A stretch of 64,000 nucleotides of DNA from Phycicoccus sp. Soil802 (GTDB taxonomy: Bacteria > Actinomycetota > Actinomycetes > Actinomycetales > Dermatophilaceae). The position numbers and the translations under genes were made by a program. The stretch's first letter is position 1; every line of letters starts with the position of its first letter. Below are positions 37,421 through 48,658 of this stretch, one piece after another. The stretch covers positions 230,618 to 294,617 of the forward strand of contig NZ_LMSS01000005.1 in the NCBI RefSeq assembly GCF_001429605.1, read 5' to 3'. The notes beneath the pieces were generated by a model that saw only the letters and a program-made list of their open reading frames with translations, ran no database searches and was not told where the DNA came from.

Positions 37421-38632
37421 TCATACAGCTGCAGGAGCACCCGCGCGGGTCTTGACCACACCAGCCACGACCGCCCCGGCGAGCAGCCTCGCCCCCTGGA
37501 CGACCGAGCCGTCGTCGACCACGAGGTCGCCCTGGTGCAGGTCGTAGGTGGGGCCACCGGGGGTGCGGGTGCCGAGCCGCGCCATCGCGCCCGGCACCTG
37601 GCGCAGGTACCACGCGAAGTCCTCGCCGCCGAGGGACTGGGGCGTGCCGACGGCCACCAGCCCGGCACCCTCGGCAGCGGCCCGGAGGACCTCGATCGCC
37701 TCGGGGTCGTTGACCACGGGCGGCACTCCCTGGACGTGCTCGAGGACTGCCGTCACGGCATACGGGGCGACGACGTGCTCGACCGCCTCGGCGAGGAGGG
37801 GTCCGATCGTGGTCCAGGCCTTCGCGTCGAGCATCCGCAGGGTGCCGGCGATGGCGCCGCTGGACGGGATGACGTTGGCCGCCTGGCCGGCGTGCACCTC
37901 GCCCCAGACCAGCGCGAACGCGGTGCGCGGGTCGAGTCGTCGGGAGAGCACGGCGGGGAGCTCGGTCACCACCTTGGCCAGGGCGAAGGTGAGGTCCTCG
38001 GTCAGGTGGGGACGCGAGGTGTGGCCCCCGCGACCGCTCAGGTGGACGCTGACCCGGTCGGCGGCCGCGGTGATGGCGCCGTCACGCAGGCCCACGGAGC
38101 CGACGTCGAGGCTGGGGTCGCAGTGCACGGCGAAGATGGCGTCGACCCCGTCGAGCGCACCCTCGGCCAGCAGGTCGACGGCGCCGCCGGGGATGACCTC
38201 CTCGGCGGGCTGGAAGAGCAGTCGCACGCCGATGCCGCGCTCGCGCAGGGCTTCCTCGTGCTGCTTGAGGGCGAGTCCCGCGCCGAGCATGGCGGCCACG
38301 TGGACATCGTGTCCGCAGGCGTGGCAGATGCCTTCGGTGGTCGAGGCCCAGGGCAGTCCCGTGCGCTCCCCCACCGGCAGGGCGTCGAGGTCGGCGCGCA
38401 GTGCCACCCGGTAGGCCGGCTGCTCGGCTCCGAGGTCGGCGACCAGGCCGCTGACGGGCAGGGTGCGGTGGGTGATCCCGGCCGCGGCGAGTCGGCGAGC
38501 GACCGCTGCCGTCGTGCGGGCCTCACCCCGGGACAGCTCGGGGTGGGCGTGCACGTCGTGCTGGAGGTCGAGAAGCTCCGGGGCGAGCGCGTCGATGCTG
38601 GCGCACAGCGCCATCAGGAGGTTGTCGGTCAT
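37421..38632 (-). CDS. M20 family amidohydrolase
   Basis: 403 aa, zinc amidase/peptidase of the AmiA/HipO/IAA-amino-acid-hydrolase group. Metal residues are in HAHPELS near residue 29, ACGHDVHVA near 104, QPAEEV near 139, HCDPSL near 165 and GGEDFAWYL near 350. The substrate is an N-acyl amino acid or similar; it cannot be told from sequence. In M. tuberculosis amiA1/amiB1 lie near deoD, so the gene context is conserved. ATG 38632 is used. Confidence 0.88.
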   Translation of the reverse strand: MTDNLLMALCASIDALAPELLDLQHDVHAHPELSRGEARTTAAVARRLAAAGITHRTLPVSGLVADLGAEQPAYRVALRADLDALPVGERTGLPWASTTEGICHACGHDVHVAAMLGAGLALKQHEEALRERGIGVRLLFQPAEEVIPGGAVDLLAEGALDGVDAIFAVHCDPSLDVGSVGLRDGAITAAADRVSVHLSGRGGHTSRPHLTEDLTFALAKVVTELPAVLSRRLDPRTAFALVWGEVHAGQAANVIPSSGAIAGTLRMLDAKAWTTIGPLLAEAVEHVVAPYAVTAVLEHVQGVPPVVNDPEAIEVLRAAAEGAGLVAVGTPQSLGGEDFAWYLRQVPGAMARLGTRTPGGPTYDLHQGDLVVDDGSVVQGARLLAGAVVAGVVKTRAGAPAAV

Positions 38633-38676
38633 GTCAGCGCGCACTCTACTCGCGCGAACTCGACGCCCCGGCCAGG

Positions 38677-40372
<1,696 letters not shown>

Positions 40373-40478
40373 GCCGCCCACGATAGTGAGCCGGTATGCC
40401 GTGTGGTCGCCGCTCGTGGCCCACCTCACCGTGGCCTCGGTCACCCCACCCCGCCACCCAGCCCCCGCCCCCTCCCAG

Positions 40479-40563
40479 CTTTATCGGGTCAAGGAGGAAG
40501 GTTGACCCTCACCCCACTTCGGAAGTCGAGTGAAGGTCAAGGTTCTTGCCAGACCCGATAAAG
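40479..40563. repeat. 85-bp nested inverted repeat downstream of the GbsR-like gene
   Basis: Outer arms CTTTATCGGGTC (40479-40490) and GACCCGATAAAG (40552-40563), inner arms TTGACCCTCAC (40502-40512) and GTGAAGGTCAA (40530-40540, one mismatch), and ACTTC-G-GAAGT (40516-40526) at the tip. It could fold into one long hairpin. It lies 9 bp after the stop of the regulator gene and before the mutase promoter region; as a terminator it is unusually elaborate, and it may be a MITE-like or REP-like repeat. Confidence 0.7.
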
Positions 40564-40572
40564 GTGTGGCGC

Positions 40573-41052
40573 TCAGTAGCCGAGCTCGGCCCGGCGCTTG
40601 TCCCACCGCTCGGAGAGCTGGTGCATCTCCTCGGTCACGAACTCGAGGAACGCCACGCTCAGCGCCAGCCGGTCGCCGGCCGTCGTGCCCCGACCGCCGA
40701 CCTGGTCGACGCCTTCGCTGAGCGACTGGGTGAGGGGGGCGTAGATGTTGGCCGAGTTCATCATCATGTCGTGCCAGGCGTCGTCGGCGACGACGTAGAC
40801 GTCGCGCCGGGTCCCCTGCTCGCGCTCCCGGTGGATCATCCGCATCTGCTGCAGCGAGCGCACCGCACCGGACACGGACGCCGGGCTGACCGCGAGCACC
40901 TCCCCGATCTCGGCCGCCGTCATCCGCCCGTCGTCGTCGGCCAGCAACGCGGCGAACACGCGCGCCGGCAGCCGCTGCATCCCGGCCGCGGTGAGCGCCG
41001 ACCCGAAGCGCTCGACGAAGCGCGAGGGGTCGGCAGCAGGAGTGGGCGTCAT
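40573..41052 (-). CDS. GbsR/MarR family regulator
   Basis: 159 aa. Winged helix: LPARVFAALLADDDGRMTAAEIGEVLAVSPASVSGAVRSLQQMRMI, residues 28-73; then REREQGTRRDVY as the wing. The C-terminal helices pair the dimer. It is divergent from an ABC exporter with 53 bp between, which contains a clear dyad, so it most likely represses the exporter and itself. Confidence 0.9.
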   Translation of the reverse strand: MTPTPAADPSRFVERFGSALTAAGMQRLPARVFAALLADDDGRMTAAEIGEVLAVSPASVSGAVRSLQQMRMIHREREQGTRRDVYVVADDAWHDMMMNSANIYAPLTQSLSEGVDQVGGRGTTAGDRLALSVAFLEFVTEEMHQLSERWDKRRAELGY

Positions 41053-41069
41053 GAGGGAAGTTTAGATCA

Positions 41070-41085
41070 TTCAGAGTTTTCTGAA
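41070..41085. promoter_or_regulatory. Operator dyad between regulator and exporter
   Basis: TTCAGA-GTTT-TCTGAA, a perfect 6+6 palindrome, lies between the divergent genes; TATGGT at 41092-41097 is a possible -10 for the exporter, and the dyad would cover its -35. Confidence 0.65.
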
Positions 41086-41105
41086 AACAGTGTATGGTCG
41101 GAGTC

Positions 41106-42032
41106 ATGGCTCCTGTCATCGAGGCCGTCGGCCTCACCAAGAAGTTCGGCACCACGACCGCCCTCGACGGTCTCGACCTGACCGTCCACGAGGGCGAGGT
41201 CCACGGCTTCCTCGGGCCCAACGGCGCCGGGAAGTCCACCACCATCCGCGTCCTCCTCGGGCTGCTGCGCACCGACGGCGGCACGGTGACCCTGCTCGGC
41301 CGGGACCCCTGGGCGGACGCCACCGAGCTGCACCGCCAGCTCGCCTACGTGCCCGGCGACGTCGTGCTCTGGCCCAACCTCACCGGCGGCGAGGTCATCG
41401 ACCTGCTCGGCCGGCTGCGGGGAGGCATCGACGAGGGCCGTCGCGCGGAGCTGCTCGAGGCCTTCGAGCTCGACCCCACGAAGAAGGGTCGCTCCTACTC
41501 CAAGGGCAACCGGCAGAAGGTCGCCCTCGTCGCGGCGTTCGCCTCCGACGTGCCGCTGCTCGTCCTCGACGAGCCCACCTCCGGCCTCGACCCGTTGATG
41601 GAGAAGGTGTTCCAGGAGCACCTGGCCCGGGTCCGCGCCGAAGGCCGCACCGTCCTGCTCTCGAGCCACATCCTGTCCGAGGTGGAGACCGCCGCCGACC
41701 GGGTGAGCATCGTGCGCGCCGGTCGGATCGTCGACTCCGGCACGCTCGCCGACCTGCGCCACCTCACCCGCACGAGCATCTCCGCGTCCCTCGCGCGGCC
41801 GCTCGCAGGGTCGGAGGCGGGCGGTTGGCCCGGGGTCGACTCCGCGCGGGAGGACCGCGACCGGATCGTGCTGTCCGTCGAGACCAGCGCGGTCGGCGAC
41901 GTGCTCCAGCGCCTCGGTGCGCACGGCATCGAGGCACTGACCTGCCAGCCGCCGACCCTGGAGGAGCTGTTCCTCTCGCAGTACCGCGACACCCTCACCG
42001 ACCCGGCCCCGCGGGAGGAGGTCCCGGCATGA
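41106..42032 (+). CDS. ABC transporter ATPase (exporter type)
   Basis: 308 aa. Walker [10 protein letters not shown] near residue 38, Q-loop, signature variant [10 protein letters not shown] near 135, Walker [13 protein letters not shown] near 154. Signature and C-terminal extension (from residue 215) fit drug- or lipid-type exporters of the DrrA/CcmA group. It overlaps the permease by 4 bp (ATGA). ATG 41106 is chosen; ATG 41094 in frame is possible. Confidence 0.9.
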   Translation: MAPVIEAVGLTKKFGTTTALDGLDLTVHEGEVHGFLGPNGAGKSTTIRVLLGLLRTDGGTVTLLGRDPWADATELHRQLAYVPGDVVLWPNLTGGEVIDLLGRLRGGIDEGRRAELLEAFELDPTKKGRSYSKGNRQKVALVAAFASDVPLLVLDEPTSGLDPLMEKVFQEHLARVRAEGRTVLLSSHILSEVETAADRVSIVRAGRIVDSGTLADLRHLTRTSISASLARPLAGSEAGGWPGVDSAREDRDRIVLSVETSAVGDVLQRLGAHGIEALTCQPPTLEELFLSQYRDTLTDPAPREEVPA

Positions 42033-43618
42033 CGTCGCTCGCCGGCACCGGCACCCTCCTGCGACTGGCCTGGCGGCGCGACCGGTGGATCGTCGTCGCC
42101 AGCGTGCTCGCGCTCGTGGCCACGGCCTACGGCTCGATGGCCGCCACCCTCGACCTCTACCCCAGCGACGCCGCGGCAGCGAGTGGCGCCTCCGCGATGG
42201 TCGACAACCCGTCGCTGACCGCACTCTACGGACCGCTCCCGTCAGCGACGGTGGCCGGGATCGGCGTGCTCAAGACCGTGATGATGGGCAGCCTGGCCAC
42301 CGCGTTCCTCGCCTTCGCGCTGGTCCGCCGGCACACCCGCAGCGAGGAGGAGGACGGCCGCCTCGAGCTCCTCGCCGCCGGGGTGGTCGGGCGACGCGCG
42401 CCCCTTGCCGCAGCCTTCGCGCTCGCGAGCCTGACCGTCCTCGCCACCGGCCTGCTGTCCGCGCTGAGCCTGCTCGCCACCGGCGTCGACGCGGTGGGGT
42501 CGTTCGCGCTCGGCGCGGTCGAGGTCGTGGCCGGCCTGGTCATGACCGGTGTCACCGCGGTCGCCGTCCAGCTGACCTCGACCACGCGGGGCGCCGGCGG
42601 CATCGCGATCGGAGTGCTGGGGCTGGCCTTCGTCATCCGGGCCACCGCCGACACCGCCACCGGCGCAGGCCAGGACCTTGCGTGGCTGTCGTTCCTGGGC
42701 TGGGCCGAGAAGGTCAGCCCCTATGGCGCCAACCGGCTGTGGCTCGTGGTCCCGGCCGTGGTCGCCACCGCCCTGCTGCTCGCCGTCGCCGACGCCCTGC
42801 TGCACCGCCGCGACCTGGGCTCGGGGCTGTGGGCCGCCCGCCCGGGACCGGCGCGGGGTGCCGCCCGGCTGGGGACGCCCTACGGGCTCGCCTGGCGGCT
42901 GCAGCGCGGCTCGCTGCTCGGGTGGACCATCGGGTATGCCGTGCTCGGCCTGGTCATCGGCAACATCGCCTCGTCGGTGGACCAGATCGCCGACAGCCCC
43001 GACGTCGAGGAGATGCTCCGAAAGATGAGTGGCGGACAGGGCTCCCTCCTCGACGCCTTCTTCGGCACCGAGCTGCGCTTCCTCGCGGTGGGGGCAGCGG
43101 CCTACGGCATCGCGACCGCGCTACGGCTGCGGTCGGAGGAGAACGCCGGGCGCGGCGAGATCGTCCTGGCCACCCCGGTCAGCCGCTGGCGCTGGCTCGC
43201 CAGCCACCTCGTGATCGCGGGCGCCGGGTCCGTGTGGCTGCTCGCCGTGGTGGGCGTCGCCGCAGGTGTCGCCGCAGGATCGGTGAGTACGACGGGCGTC
43301 GCCGAGCTGCTGCCTGCGGCGCTCGCCACGGCACCTGCCGTGCTGGTCTGCGTCGGCCTCACGCTGCTGCTGTTCGGCCTGGTCCCGCGGCTCTCGACTG
43401 CTGCGTGGGCGGTGCTGGCGGAGTTCGTGGTGCTGGGCGAGTTCGGCGCGCTGCTGTCACTGCCGGGCTGGGCCCTCGGGCTGTCGCCGTTCGACCACCT
43501 CGGGAGCCTGCCCGGCGGTGACCCGAACGCAGCCGGGCTCGTGGGGCTGCTGGTCGTGGCCGCGCTGGTGGCCGCCGTCGGTGCCACCGCGTTCCGGCGC
43601 CGCGACCTCGCCACCTGA
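42029..43618 (+). CDS. ABC exporter permease
   Basis: 529 aa, about twelve membrane segments in two similar halves, polyketide-antibiotic-exporter type (YhgE/ABC-2-like; [31 protein letters not shown] in half 1; [26 protein letters not shown] in half 2). It forms the exporter with the preceding ATPase. The substrate is unknown; the GbsR/MarR gene next to it suggests a small toxic or membrane-active compound. A ribosome-binding site GGGAGGAGG lies in the end of the ATPase gene. Confidence 0.88.
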   Translation: MTSLAGTGTLLRLAWRRDRWIVVASVLALVATAYGSMAATLDLYPSDAAAASGASAMVDNPSLTALYGPLPSATVAGIGVLKTVMMGSLATAFLAFALVRRHTRSEEEDGRLELLAAGVVGRRAPLAAAFALASLTVLATGLLSALSLLATGVDAVGSFALGAVEVVAGLVMTGVTAVAVQLTSTTRGAGGIAIGVLGLAFVIRATADTATGAGQDLAWLSFLGWAEKVSPYGANRLWLVVPAVVATALLLAVADALLHRRDLGSGLWAARPGPARGAARLGTPYGLAWRLQRGSLLGWTIGYAVLGLVIGNIASSVDQIADSPDVEEMLRKMSGGQGSLLDAFFGTELRFLAVGAAAYGIATALRLRSEENAGRGEIVLATPVSRWRWLASHLVIAGAGSVWLLAVVGVAAGVAAGSVSTTGVAELLPAALATAPAVLVCVGLTLLLFGLVPRLSTAAWAVLAEFVVLGEFGALLSLPGWALGLSPFDHLGSLPGGDPNAAGLVGLLVVAALVAAVGATAFRRRDLAT

Positions 43619-43627
43619 ACGGGCCGG

Positions 43628-44737
43628 TCAGAGCAGGTCGGTGCGGCCCTCGGCCCGGAGGGCGTCGACGACCGCCTTGACGTCCTGGGCGCGGTCGCGC
43701 GACATCACCAGGAGCGCGTCCGGGGTGTCGACCACGACCACGTCGTCGAGCCCGACGACCGCCACCACGCGGTCACCCCCGGGGACGACGACCCCGCTCG
43801 CGTCGACCACCCGCACGGCGGAGGCGTCACCGAGGACCCGCACCCCCGGCATACCGTCGGCGTCGGGGAGCAGGGCACCCAGCGAGCTGAAGTCGCCCAC
43901 GTCGTCCCAGCCGAACCCACCGGGCACCACGGCAACCCGGCCCTCGGCGGCCGCCGGCTCGGCGACCGCGTGGTCGATCGCGATCTTCTCGAGGCCGGGC
44001 CACACGTCGGCCAGCCGCGACGGGTCGGCCGCGAGCGCCCGCAGGCCGGTCGCGAGCTCGGGGTGCCACTGCGCCAGCAGGTCGAGCAGCACGGTCGCCT
44101 TGACGACGAACATCCCGGCGTTCCAGCGGAACCGGCCGGTGGCGAGGTACTCCTCGGCCCGGGCCCGGTCCGGCTTCTCCACGAACTGGGTCACGGCATG
44201 GGCGGAGCCCGACCCCAGTGCATCGCCCAGCTCGATGTAGCCGAACCCGGTCGCCGGGTGGGTCGGCTCGATGCCGATCGTCACGACGTACCCCAGCTCG
44301 GCGGCGGCCACCGCCTCGGCGACACAGGCCCGGAAGGCGTCCTCGTCGCCGATCACGTGGTCGGCCGCGAACGACCCGAGCACGGCCGACGGGTCGCGGG
44401 CCTCGAGCACCGCCGCGGCCCAGCCGATCGCGGCCATCGAGTCGCGTGGGGCCGGCTCGGCGAGCAGCTGGTCGGCGGGCAGGTCCGGCAGCTGGTCGGC
44501 GACGGCAGCACGGTGGGCGACGCCGGTGACGACCAGCACACGCGGCCCGGTCAACGGGGTCAACCGGTCCCAGGTCGACTGCAGCAGCGAGCGCCCGGTG
44601 CCGGTGAGGTCGCGCAGGAACTTGGGCGAGCTGGCCCGCGACAGCGGCCAGAGCCTGGTGCCCGCCCCGCCGGCCGGGACCACCGCCCAGAAGTGGTCGG
44701 TCCGTGGTGCAGCCTCCGTGGTCGCCGGCGATGACAT
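43628..44737 (-). CDS. manC: Mannose-1-phosphate guanylyltransferase
   Basis: 369 aa. N-terminal nucleotidyltransferase motif VVPAGGAGTRLWPLSRASSP near residue 20 (with PKFL), VTGVAHR and EPAPRDSMAAIGWAA, then VEKPDRARAEEYL. It makes GDP-mannose from mannose-1-phosphate and GTP, the donor for mannosyl lipids and glycans, which fits the mannosyltransferase-like gene divergent from it. It lacks a C-terminal isomerase domain. Confidence 0.92.
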   Translation of the reverse strand: MSSPATTEAAPRTDHFWAVVPAGGAGTRLWPLSRASSPKFLRDLTGTGRSLLQSTWDRLTPLTGPRVLVVTGVAHRAAVADQLPDLPADQLLAEPAPRDSMAAIGWAAAVLEARDPSAVLGSFAADHVIGDEDAFRACVAEAVAAAELGYVVTIGIEPTHPATGFGYIELGDALGSGSAHAVTQFVEKPDRARAEEYLATGRFRWNAGMFVVKATVLLDLLAQWHPELATGLRALAADPSRLADVWPGLEKIAIDHAVAEPAAAEGRVAVVPGGFGWDDVGDFSSLGALLPDADGMPGVRVLGDASAVRVVDASGVVVPGGDRVVAVVGLDDVVVVDTPDALLVMSRDRAQDVKAVVDALRAEGRTDLL

Positions 44738-44837
44738 GGCCGGAACGCTAGCCCACGCACCAGCCGGTCACCTGCCGCTCACCCGACACACCCCTGGCCG
44801 TGGCCGTCCCCTCACCCGGGGTGCGGACGCTGGAGTC

Positions 44838-45980
44838 GTGCGAGTCGCCATCGTGACGGAGTCCTTCCTCCCCTACCTCAACGGCGTGACGACCAGCGTC
44901 TGCCGGGTGGTCGAGTGCCTGCGCGACGGCGGCCACGAGGTGGTCGTCATCGCCCCCCGTCCCGCCCCCACGAGCTACGCCGGGTATGCCGTGCACGGCC
45001 TCGCGTCCGTGCCGGTGCGCCAGTTCCCGGTCGGCCTCCCGCTGGGTGGCGAGGTGGAGACCCTGCTGCGCGGCTTCGCGCCCGACGTGGTGCACGTGGC
45101 CTCACCCTTCGTCCTCGGCGCCAGCGCCTTGTCGGCCGCCGACCGCCTCGGCCTCCCCACCGTCGCGGTCTACCAGACCGACATGCCGAGCTACATCCGC
45201 CAGCACGGTCCCGGCGCGGTGGGCCGCGGGGCGGCCCGGGCGGCCTGGCGGTGGATCCGTCGCATGCACGAGCTGGCCGACCTCACCCTGGCCCCGTCGT
45301 CCGCGACGCTGGCCGAGCTGCGCGCCCACGACATCCCCCGCGTCACCCTCTGGGCCAGGGGGGTCGACGCCGTGCAGTTCCACCCCGGGTGGCGGCTCGA
45401 CGCGGGCACCGCTGCCCTGCGCCGCTCGCTGGCCCCGCACGGCGAGGTCCTCGTCGGCTACGTCGGGCGGCTCGCCCCCGAGAAGGAGCTGCAGCGACTC
45501 ACCAGCCTCGCGGGACTGGCCGGCGTGCGCGTGGTGCTCGTCGGCGACGGACCCACCCGCGTCCAGGACGGCGCCGCGCTCACCGCGGCCGGTGTCGACA
45601 CCGTCTTCCTCGGCCGGCGCGAGGGCGACGACCTCGCCCGGGCGTATGCCGCGTTCGACCTCTTCGTGCACACCGGCACCCGGGAGACCTTCGGCCAGAC
45701 CCTCCAGGAGGCCGCCGCGACCGGGCTGCCGGTCGTGGCACCCGGCCGCGGTGGCCCGCTCGACCTCGTCGACCACTCCCGCACCGGACTGCTCTTCGAC
45801 CCCGACGACCCGACGGCGCTGCGCGACGCGGTCGCCCACCTCGCCGGCGACCGGGTCAAGCGCGAGGCGATGGGTGCCGCCGGGCGGGTGCAGGTGACCG
45901 GCCGGTCGTGGGCCACCCTCACCGACCAGCTGCTCGGGCACTACGCCGATGCCCAGCGGTCCCGGACGCTCGTCGGGTAG
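44838..45980 (+). CDS. GT4 family mannosyltransferase-like glycosyltransferase
   Basis: 380 aa, GT-B fold. N-terminal VAIVTESFLPYLNGVTTSV (acceptor side), C-terminal GYVGRLAPEKELQRL, and RETFGQTLQEAAATGLPVVAP with the EX7E-type donor motif near residue 290. It closely resembles the actinobacterial GDP-mannose-dependent alpha-mannosyltransferase MgtA (Rv0557) type, which acts in lipoglycan synthesis at the inner face of the membrane. GTG 44838 begins the conserved domain. Confidence 0.88.
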   Translation: MRVAIVTESFLPYLNGVTTSVCRVVECLRDGGHEVVVIAPRPAPTSYAGYAVHGLASVPVRQFPVGLPLGGEVETLLRGFAPDVVHVASPFVLGASALSAADRLGLPTVAVYQTDMPSYIRQHGPGAVGRGAARAAWRWIRRMHELADLTLAPSSATLAELRAHDIPRVTLWARGVDAVQFHPGWRLDAGTAALRRSLAPHGEVLVGYVGRLAPEKELQRLTSLAGLAGVRVVLVGDGPTRVQDGAALTAAGVDTVFLGRREGDDLARAYAAFDLFVHTGTRETFGQTLQEAAATGLPVVAPGRGGPLDLVDHSRTGLLFDPDDPTALRDAVAHLAGDRVKREAMGAAGRVQVTGRSWATLTDQLLGHYADAQRSRTLVG

Positions 45981-46020
45981 GCAGTCCGTCAGACGCCGTC
46001 AGGACTGGACGCGGTGCGGG

Positions 46021-46046
46021 CTTGACTTGCAGCGCGCTCGAAGCGG
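46021..46046 (+). promoter_or_regulatory. Possible MerR-controlled promoter of the reductase gene
   Basis: CTTGACTT at 46021-46028 provides a -35 (TTGACT) with a 19-bp spacer to AACGGT. The same CTTGACTT is found on the other strand before the merR gene (47545-47552). A long spacer of this size is typical of MerR-activated promoters. Confidence 0.5.
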
Positions 46047-46082
46047 AACGGTCGTTCGCACCAGAGCGAACAGGAGCGCACC

Positions 46083-47072
46083 ATGAAGTACCGCACGATC
46101 GGCACCCAGCCCGCCCGCCAGCGCGAGGTGAGCGTGCTCGCCCTCGGCGCCATGTGGTTCGGCACCGCCACGGACGAGCCGACCGCCTACGCCCTGCTGG
46201 ACCGGTTCGCAGAGGCCGGGGGCACCTTCGTCGACACCTCCAACAACTACGCCTTCTGGGCCAACGGGACCCAGGGTGGCGAGAGCGAGGCGCTGCTCGG
46301 CCGCTGGTTGGCCAGCAGCGGCAAGCGCGACAGCATGGTCGTCGCCACCAAGGTCGGGGCCCGCCCGCTGGCACCGGCCCGCGACTTCCGCAGCATCGAG
46401 GGGTTGTCCCCCGCCGTGGTCCGGGAGCAGGTGGACCGCAGCCGGGACCGGCTCGGGATCGAGCAGATCGACCTCTACTACGCGCACCTGCGCGACCCCG
46501 GCACGCCGCTGGCCGACCAGGTCGACGGGCTCGCCGGCCTGGTCGAGGACGGCGCGGTCGGCATGCTCGGCGCCAGCAACTTCTGGGCGTGGGAGCTGGA
46601 GCGCTCGCGGAGCCTTGCGGGCGGTCGGCCGTCCTACGACGTCGTGCAGTTCCAGCACTCCTACCTGCGGCCGCGCACCGACCAGCCCGGGCTCGCGTCG
46701 CCCGAGGGCACCGTCGGCGTCGCGGACGGTGCGGTGCTGAGCTGGCTCGCCGACGACCCGAGCCTGAGCCTGGTGGCCTACTCGCCGCTGCTCAAGGGGG
46801 CCTACACCCGTGCCGACAAGCCCCTTCCGGAGTCGTTCGACCACCCGGGCACGCCCGCCAGGCTCGCGGTGCTGGACGAGGTGGCCAGGCAGACCGGGGC
46901 GACCCGGAACCAGGTGGTGCTCGCGTGGATGCTCGGTGCACCCGTGCCCGCCATCCCGCTGGTCGGCGCCTCGGCGGTGGCCCAGCTCGACGAGAGCATC
47001 GAGGCAGTCGACCTCGAGCTCACGGCGGAGCAGCAGGCCATGCTCGACGGCGAGCGCGAGCGGGTCTGGTGA
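46083..47072 (+). CDS. Aldo/keto reductase
   Basis: 329 aa, NADPH-dependent (alpha/beta)8 barrel. Catalytic residues: Asp and Tyr in DTSNNYAFW near residue 51, Lys in VVATKVG near 84, His in YYAHLRD near 126. NADPH-binding segment near the end (IPLVGASAVAQLDES). It reduces aldehydes or ketones; the native substrate is unknown. CAGGAGCGCACC before ATG. Likely controlled by the convergent MerR gene. Confidence 0.92.
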   Translation: MKYRTIGTQPARQREVSVLALGAMWFGTATDEPTAYALLDRFAEAGGTFVDTSNNYAFWANGTQGGESEALLGRWLASSGKRDSMVVATKVGARPLAPARDFRSIEGLSPAVVREQVDRSRDRLGIEQIDLYYAHLRDPGTPLADQVDGLAGLVEDGAVGMLGASNFWAWELERSRSLAGGRPSYDVVQFQHSYLRPRTDQPGLASPEGTVGVADGAVLSWLADDPSLSLVAYSPLLKGAYTRADKPLPESFDHPGTPARLAVLDEVARQTGATRNQVVLAWMLGAPVPAIPLVGASAVAQLDESIEAVDLELTAEQQAMLDGERERVW

Positions 47073-47133
47073 CCACTCCGCCGTGAACCGGCGTCGCGCC
47101 GGCGCCGGGTCACGCCGGGCGACGGTCACGTCT

Positions 47134-47514
47134 TCAGTGGCAGGTGTCGGCCTCGCCGAGGTAGACCGCGATCTTGCGCTCGATGGCGGCCAGGTGCCGG
47201 GCCTCCGCCTCGAGGCGCGCGCGGACTGCGTCGCGATGGCGACAGAGGATCTCCAGGCGCTCGGCCTCGTTGCCCTCCCCGGCGCGCACCAGCTGGGCGT
47301 AGCGACGGACGTCCCGGATCGGCATGCCCGTGGTGCGCAGCCGGGTGATCAGCTCGATCCAGCCCAGGTCACCCTCGCGGTAGCGGCGGTGCCCGCTGGT
47401 GGATCGCGGCACGTCGAGCATCAGCCCGTCCCGCTCGTAGTAACGCAGCGTGTGGGCGGTGAGCCCGGTCCGCTCGGCCGTCTCGGCGATGGTCAGCTCC
47501 GTGGTCAGCTCCAT
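47134..47514 (-). CDS. MerR family regulator
   Basis: 126 aa. Winged helix TIAETAERTGLTAHTLRYYERDGL (residues 8-31), GHRRYREGDLGWIELI, then a coiled-coil dimerisation helix and a short effector end (YLGEADTCH). It is convergent to the aldo/keto reductase gene, and both have the same CTTGACTT promoter element, so regulation of that gene and itself is proposed. Confidence 0.92.
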   Translation of the reverse strand: MELTTELTIAETAERTGLTAHTLRYYERDGLMLDVPRSTSGHRRYREGDLGWIELITRLRTTGMPIRDVRRYAQLVRAGEGNEAERLEILCRHRDAVRARLEAEARHLAAIERKIAVYLGEADTCH

Positions 47515-47525
47515 GGTCCCAGCGT

Positions 47526-47552
47526 GGGGGTTGGAGTGTGCTCGAAGTCAAG
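47526..47552 (-). promoter_or_regulatory. Promoter of the merR gene
   Basis: On the minus strand, CTTGACTT (47552-47545), a 19-bp spacer containing CGAGCACACTC, then CACGCT at about the -10 position. ATG 47514 follows shortly. Confidence 0.45.
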
Positions 47553-47756
47553 CCCCGGAGCAGCGCGGCCCACACGTCGGCAAGGACCGGGCCACCGGCC
47601 ACCACGCGGCATACCGACTGGTAACCCGGCCTGTCTGCTTTCTCACAGCAGGGGCGTTCACGGTGCACGCTGCCGGGCCGATAACCTGACGGGCGTACTA
47701 CGGCCCTCGACGCTGGACGACGACTGCCGTGACATCTGCTTCGAAAGGGACGCGCA

Positions 47757-48134
47757 GTGGCGCAGGCAGCCAACGGGACCCTCTACCGCGGCCGCGAAGG
47801 CATGTGGTCGTGGGTGGCCCACCGCATCAGCGGCGTACTCCTCTTCCTCTTCCTCTTCGCGCACGTGCTCGACACTGCGCTGGTGCGGGTCTCCCCCGAC
47901 GCCTACAACGAGGTGATGGAGGCCTACAAGAACCCCATCGTCGGGCTCGGTGAGGCCGGCCTCGTCGCCGCGGTGATCTTCCACGCGCTCAACGGCCTGC
48001 GCATCATCGCCGTCGACTTCTGGGCCAAGGGCCCGAAGTACCAGCGACAGCTCTTCTGGGCGGTCGTCATCGGCTTCGTCGTGCTCTTCGCGCCCTTCGC
48101 GATCCGGCACCTGACCATCGTGTTCACGCGCTGA
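47757..48134 (+). CDS. sdhC: Succinate dehydrogenase cytochrome b556 subunit
   Basis: 125 aa, three membrane segments. The heme/quinone His is in FLFAHVLDTAL near residue 40; SGVLLFLFLFAH is the usual signature. It anchors SdhA/SdhB in the membrane. GTG 47757 follows AAAGGGA. The 242-bp region between it and merR holds the sdh promoter; I see no riboswitch. Confidence 0.93.
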   Translation: MAQAANGTLYRGREGMWSWVAHRISGVLLFLFLFAHVLDTALVRVSPDAYNEVMEAYKNPIVGLGEAGLVAAVIFHALNGLRIIAVDFWAKGPKYQRQLFWAVVIGFVVLFAPFAIRHLTIVFTR

Positions 48135-48150
48135 GAGGCCGGGGGAAGTC

Positions 48151-48621
48151 ATGAGCGCCACCACCGAGACCAACTACCACGCCGGCCCCGACGCCGTCTC
48201 CAAGAAGAAGTCCCGCTACCGCCGGGTCTCCAAGGGCCGCGGCAACTTCGAGCTCTGGTCGTGGGTGTTCATGCGGGCCAGCGGCGTGCTGCTGCTCGTC
48301 CTCGTCTTCGGCCACCTGTTCGTCAACCTCATGCTCGGCGAGGGCATCCACGGCATCGACTTCGCGTTCGTCGCCGGCAAGTGGAGCAGCCCCTTCTGGC
48401 AGACCTGGGACATGTTGATGCTCTGGCTGGCCGAGCTGCACGGGTTCAACGGGGTCCGCACGATCATCAACGACTACACCGAGAAGGACCGCACCCGGTG
48501 GATCCTCAAGGGTCTGCTGGTGGCAAGCGCGCTGCTCGTCATGGTGCTCGGCACCCTGGTCATCTTCACCTTCGACCCGTGCCTCGACCCGTCCTCCACC
48601 CTCTCCGTGTGCGCACGATGA
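48151..48621 (+). CDS. sdhD: Succinate dehydrogenase membrane anchor subunit
   Basis: 156 aa with a basic N-terminus of about 35 residues (SKKKSRYRRVSKG), then three membrane segments with VLVFGHLFVNLM (heme His) and LHGFNGVRTIINDY. The fold partner of SdhC. It is 16 bp after sdhC. The longer, charged N-terminus is usual in actinobacteria. Confidence 0.92.
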   Translation: MSATTETNYHAGPDAVSKKKSRYRRVSKGRGNFELWSWVFMRASGVLLLVLVFGHLFVNLMLGEGIHGIDFAFVAGKWSSPFWQTWDMLMLWLAELHGFNGVRTIINDYTEKDRTRWILKGLLVASALLVMVLGTLVIFTFDPCLDPSSTLSVCAR

Positions 48622-48658
48622 CCACGGACGACCCAGGAACCCGAAGGAACCAGCACTG

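Noticed and set aside
40481-41323. 280-codon minus-strand frame over the regulator and its promoter
   Set aside because: It crosses the divergent promoter and is another frame of the GbsR-like gene.
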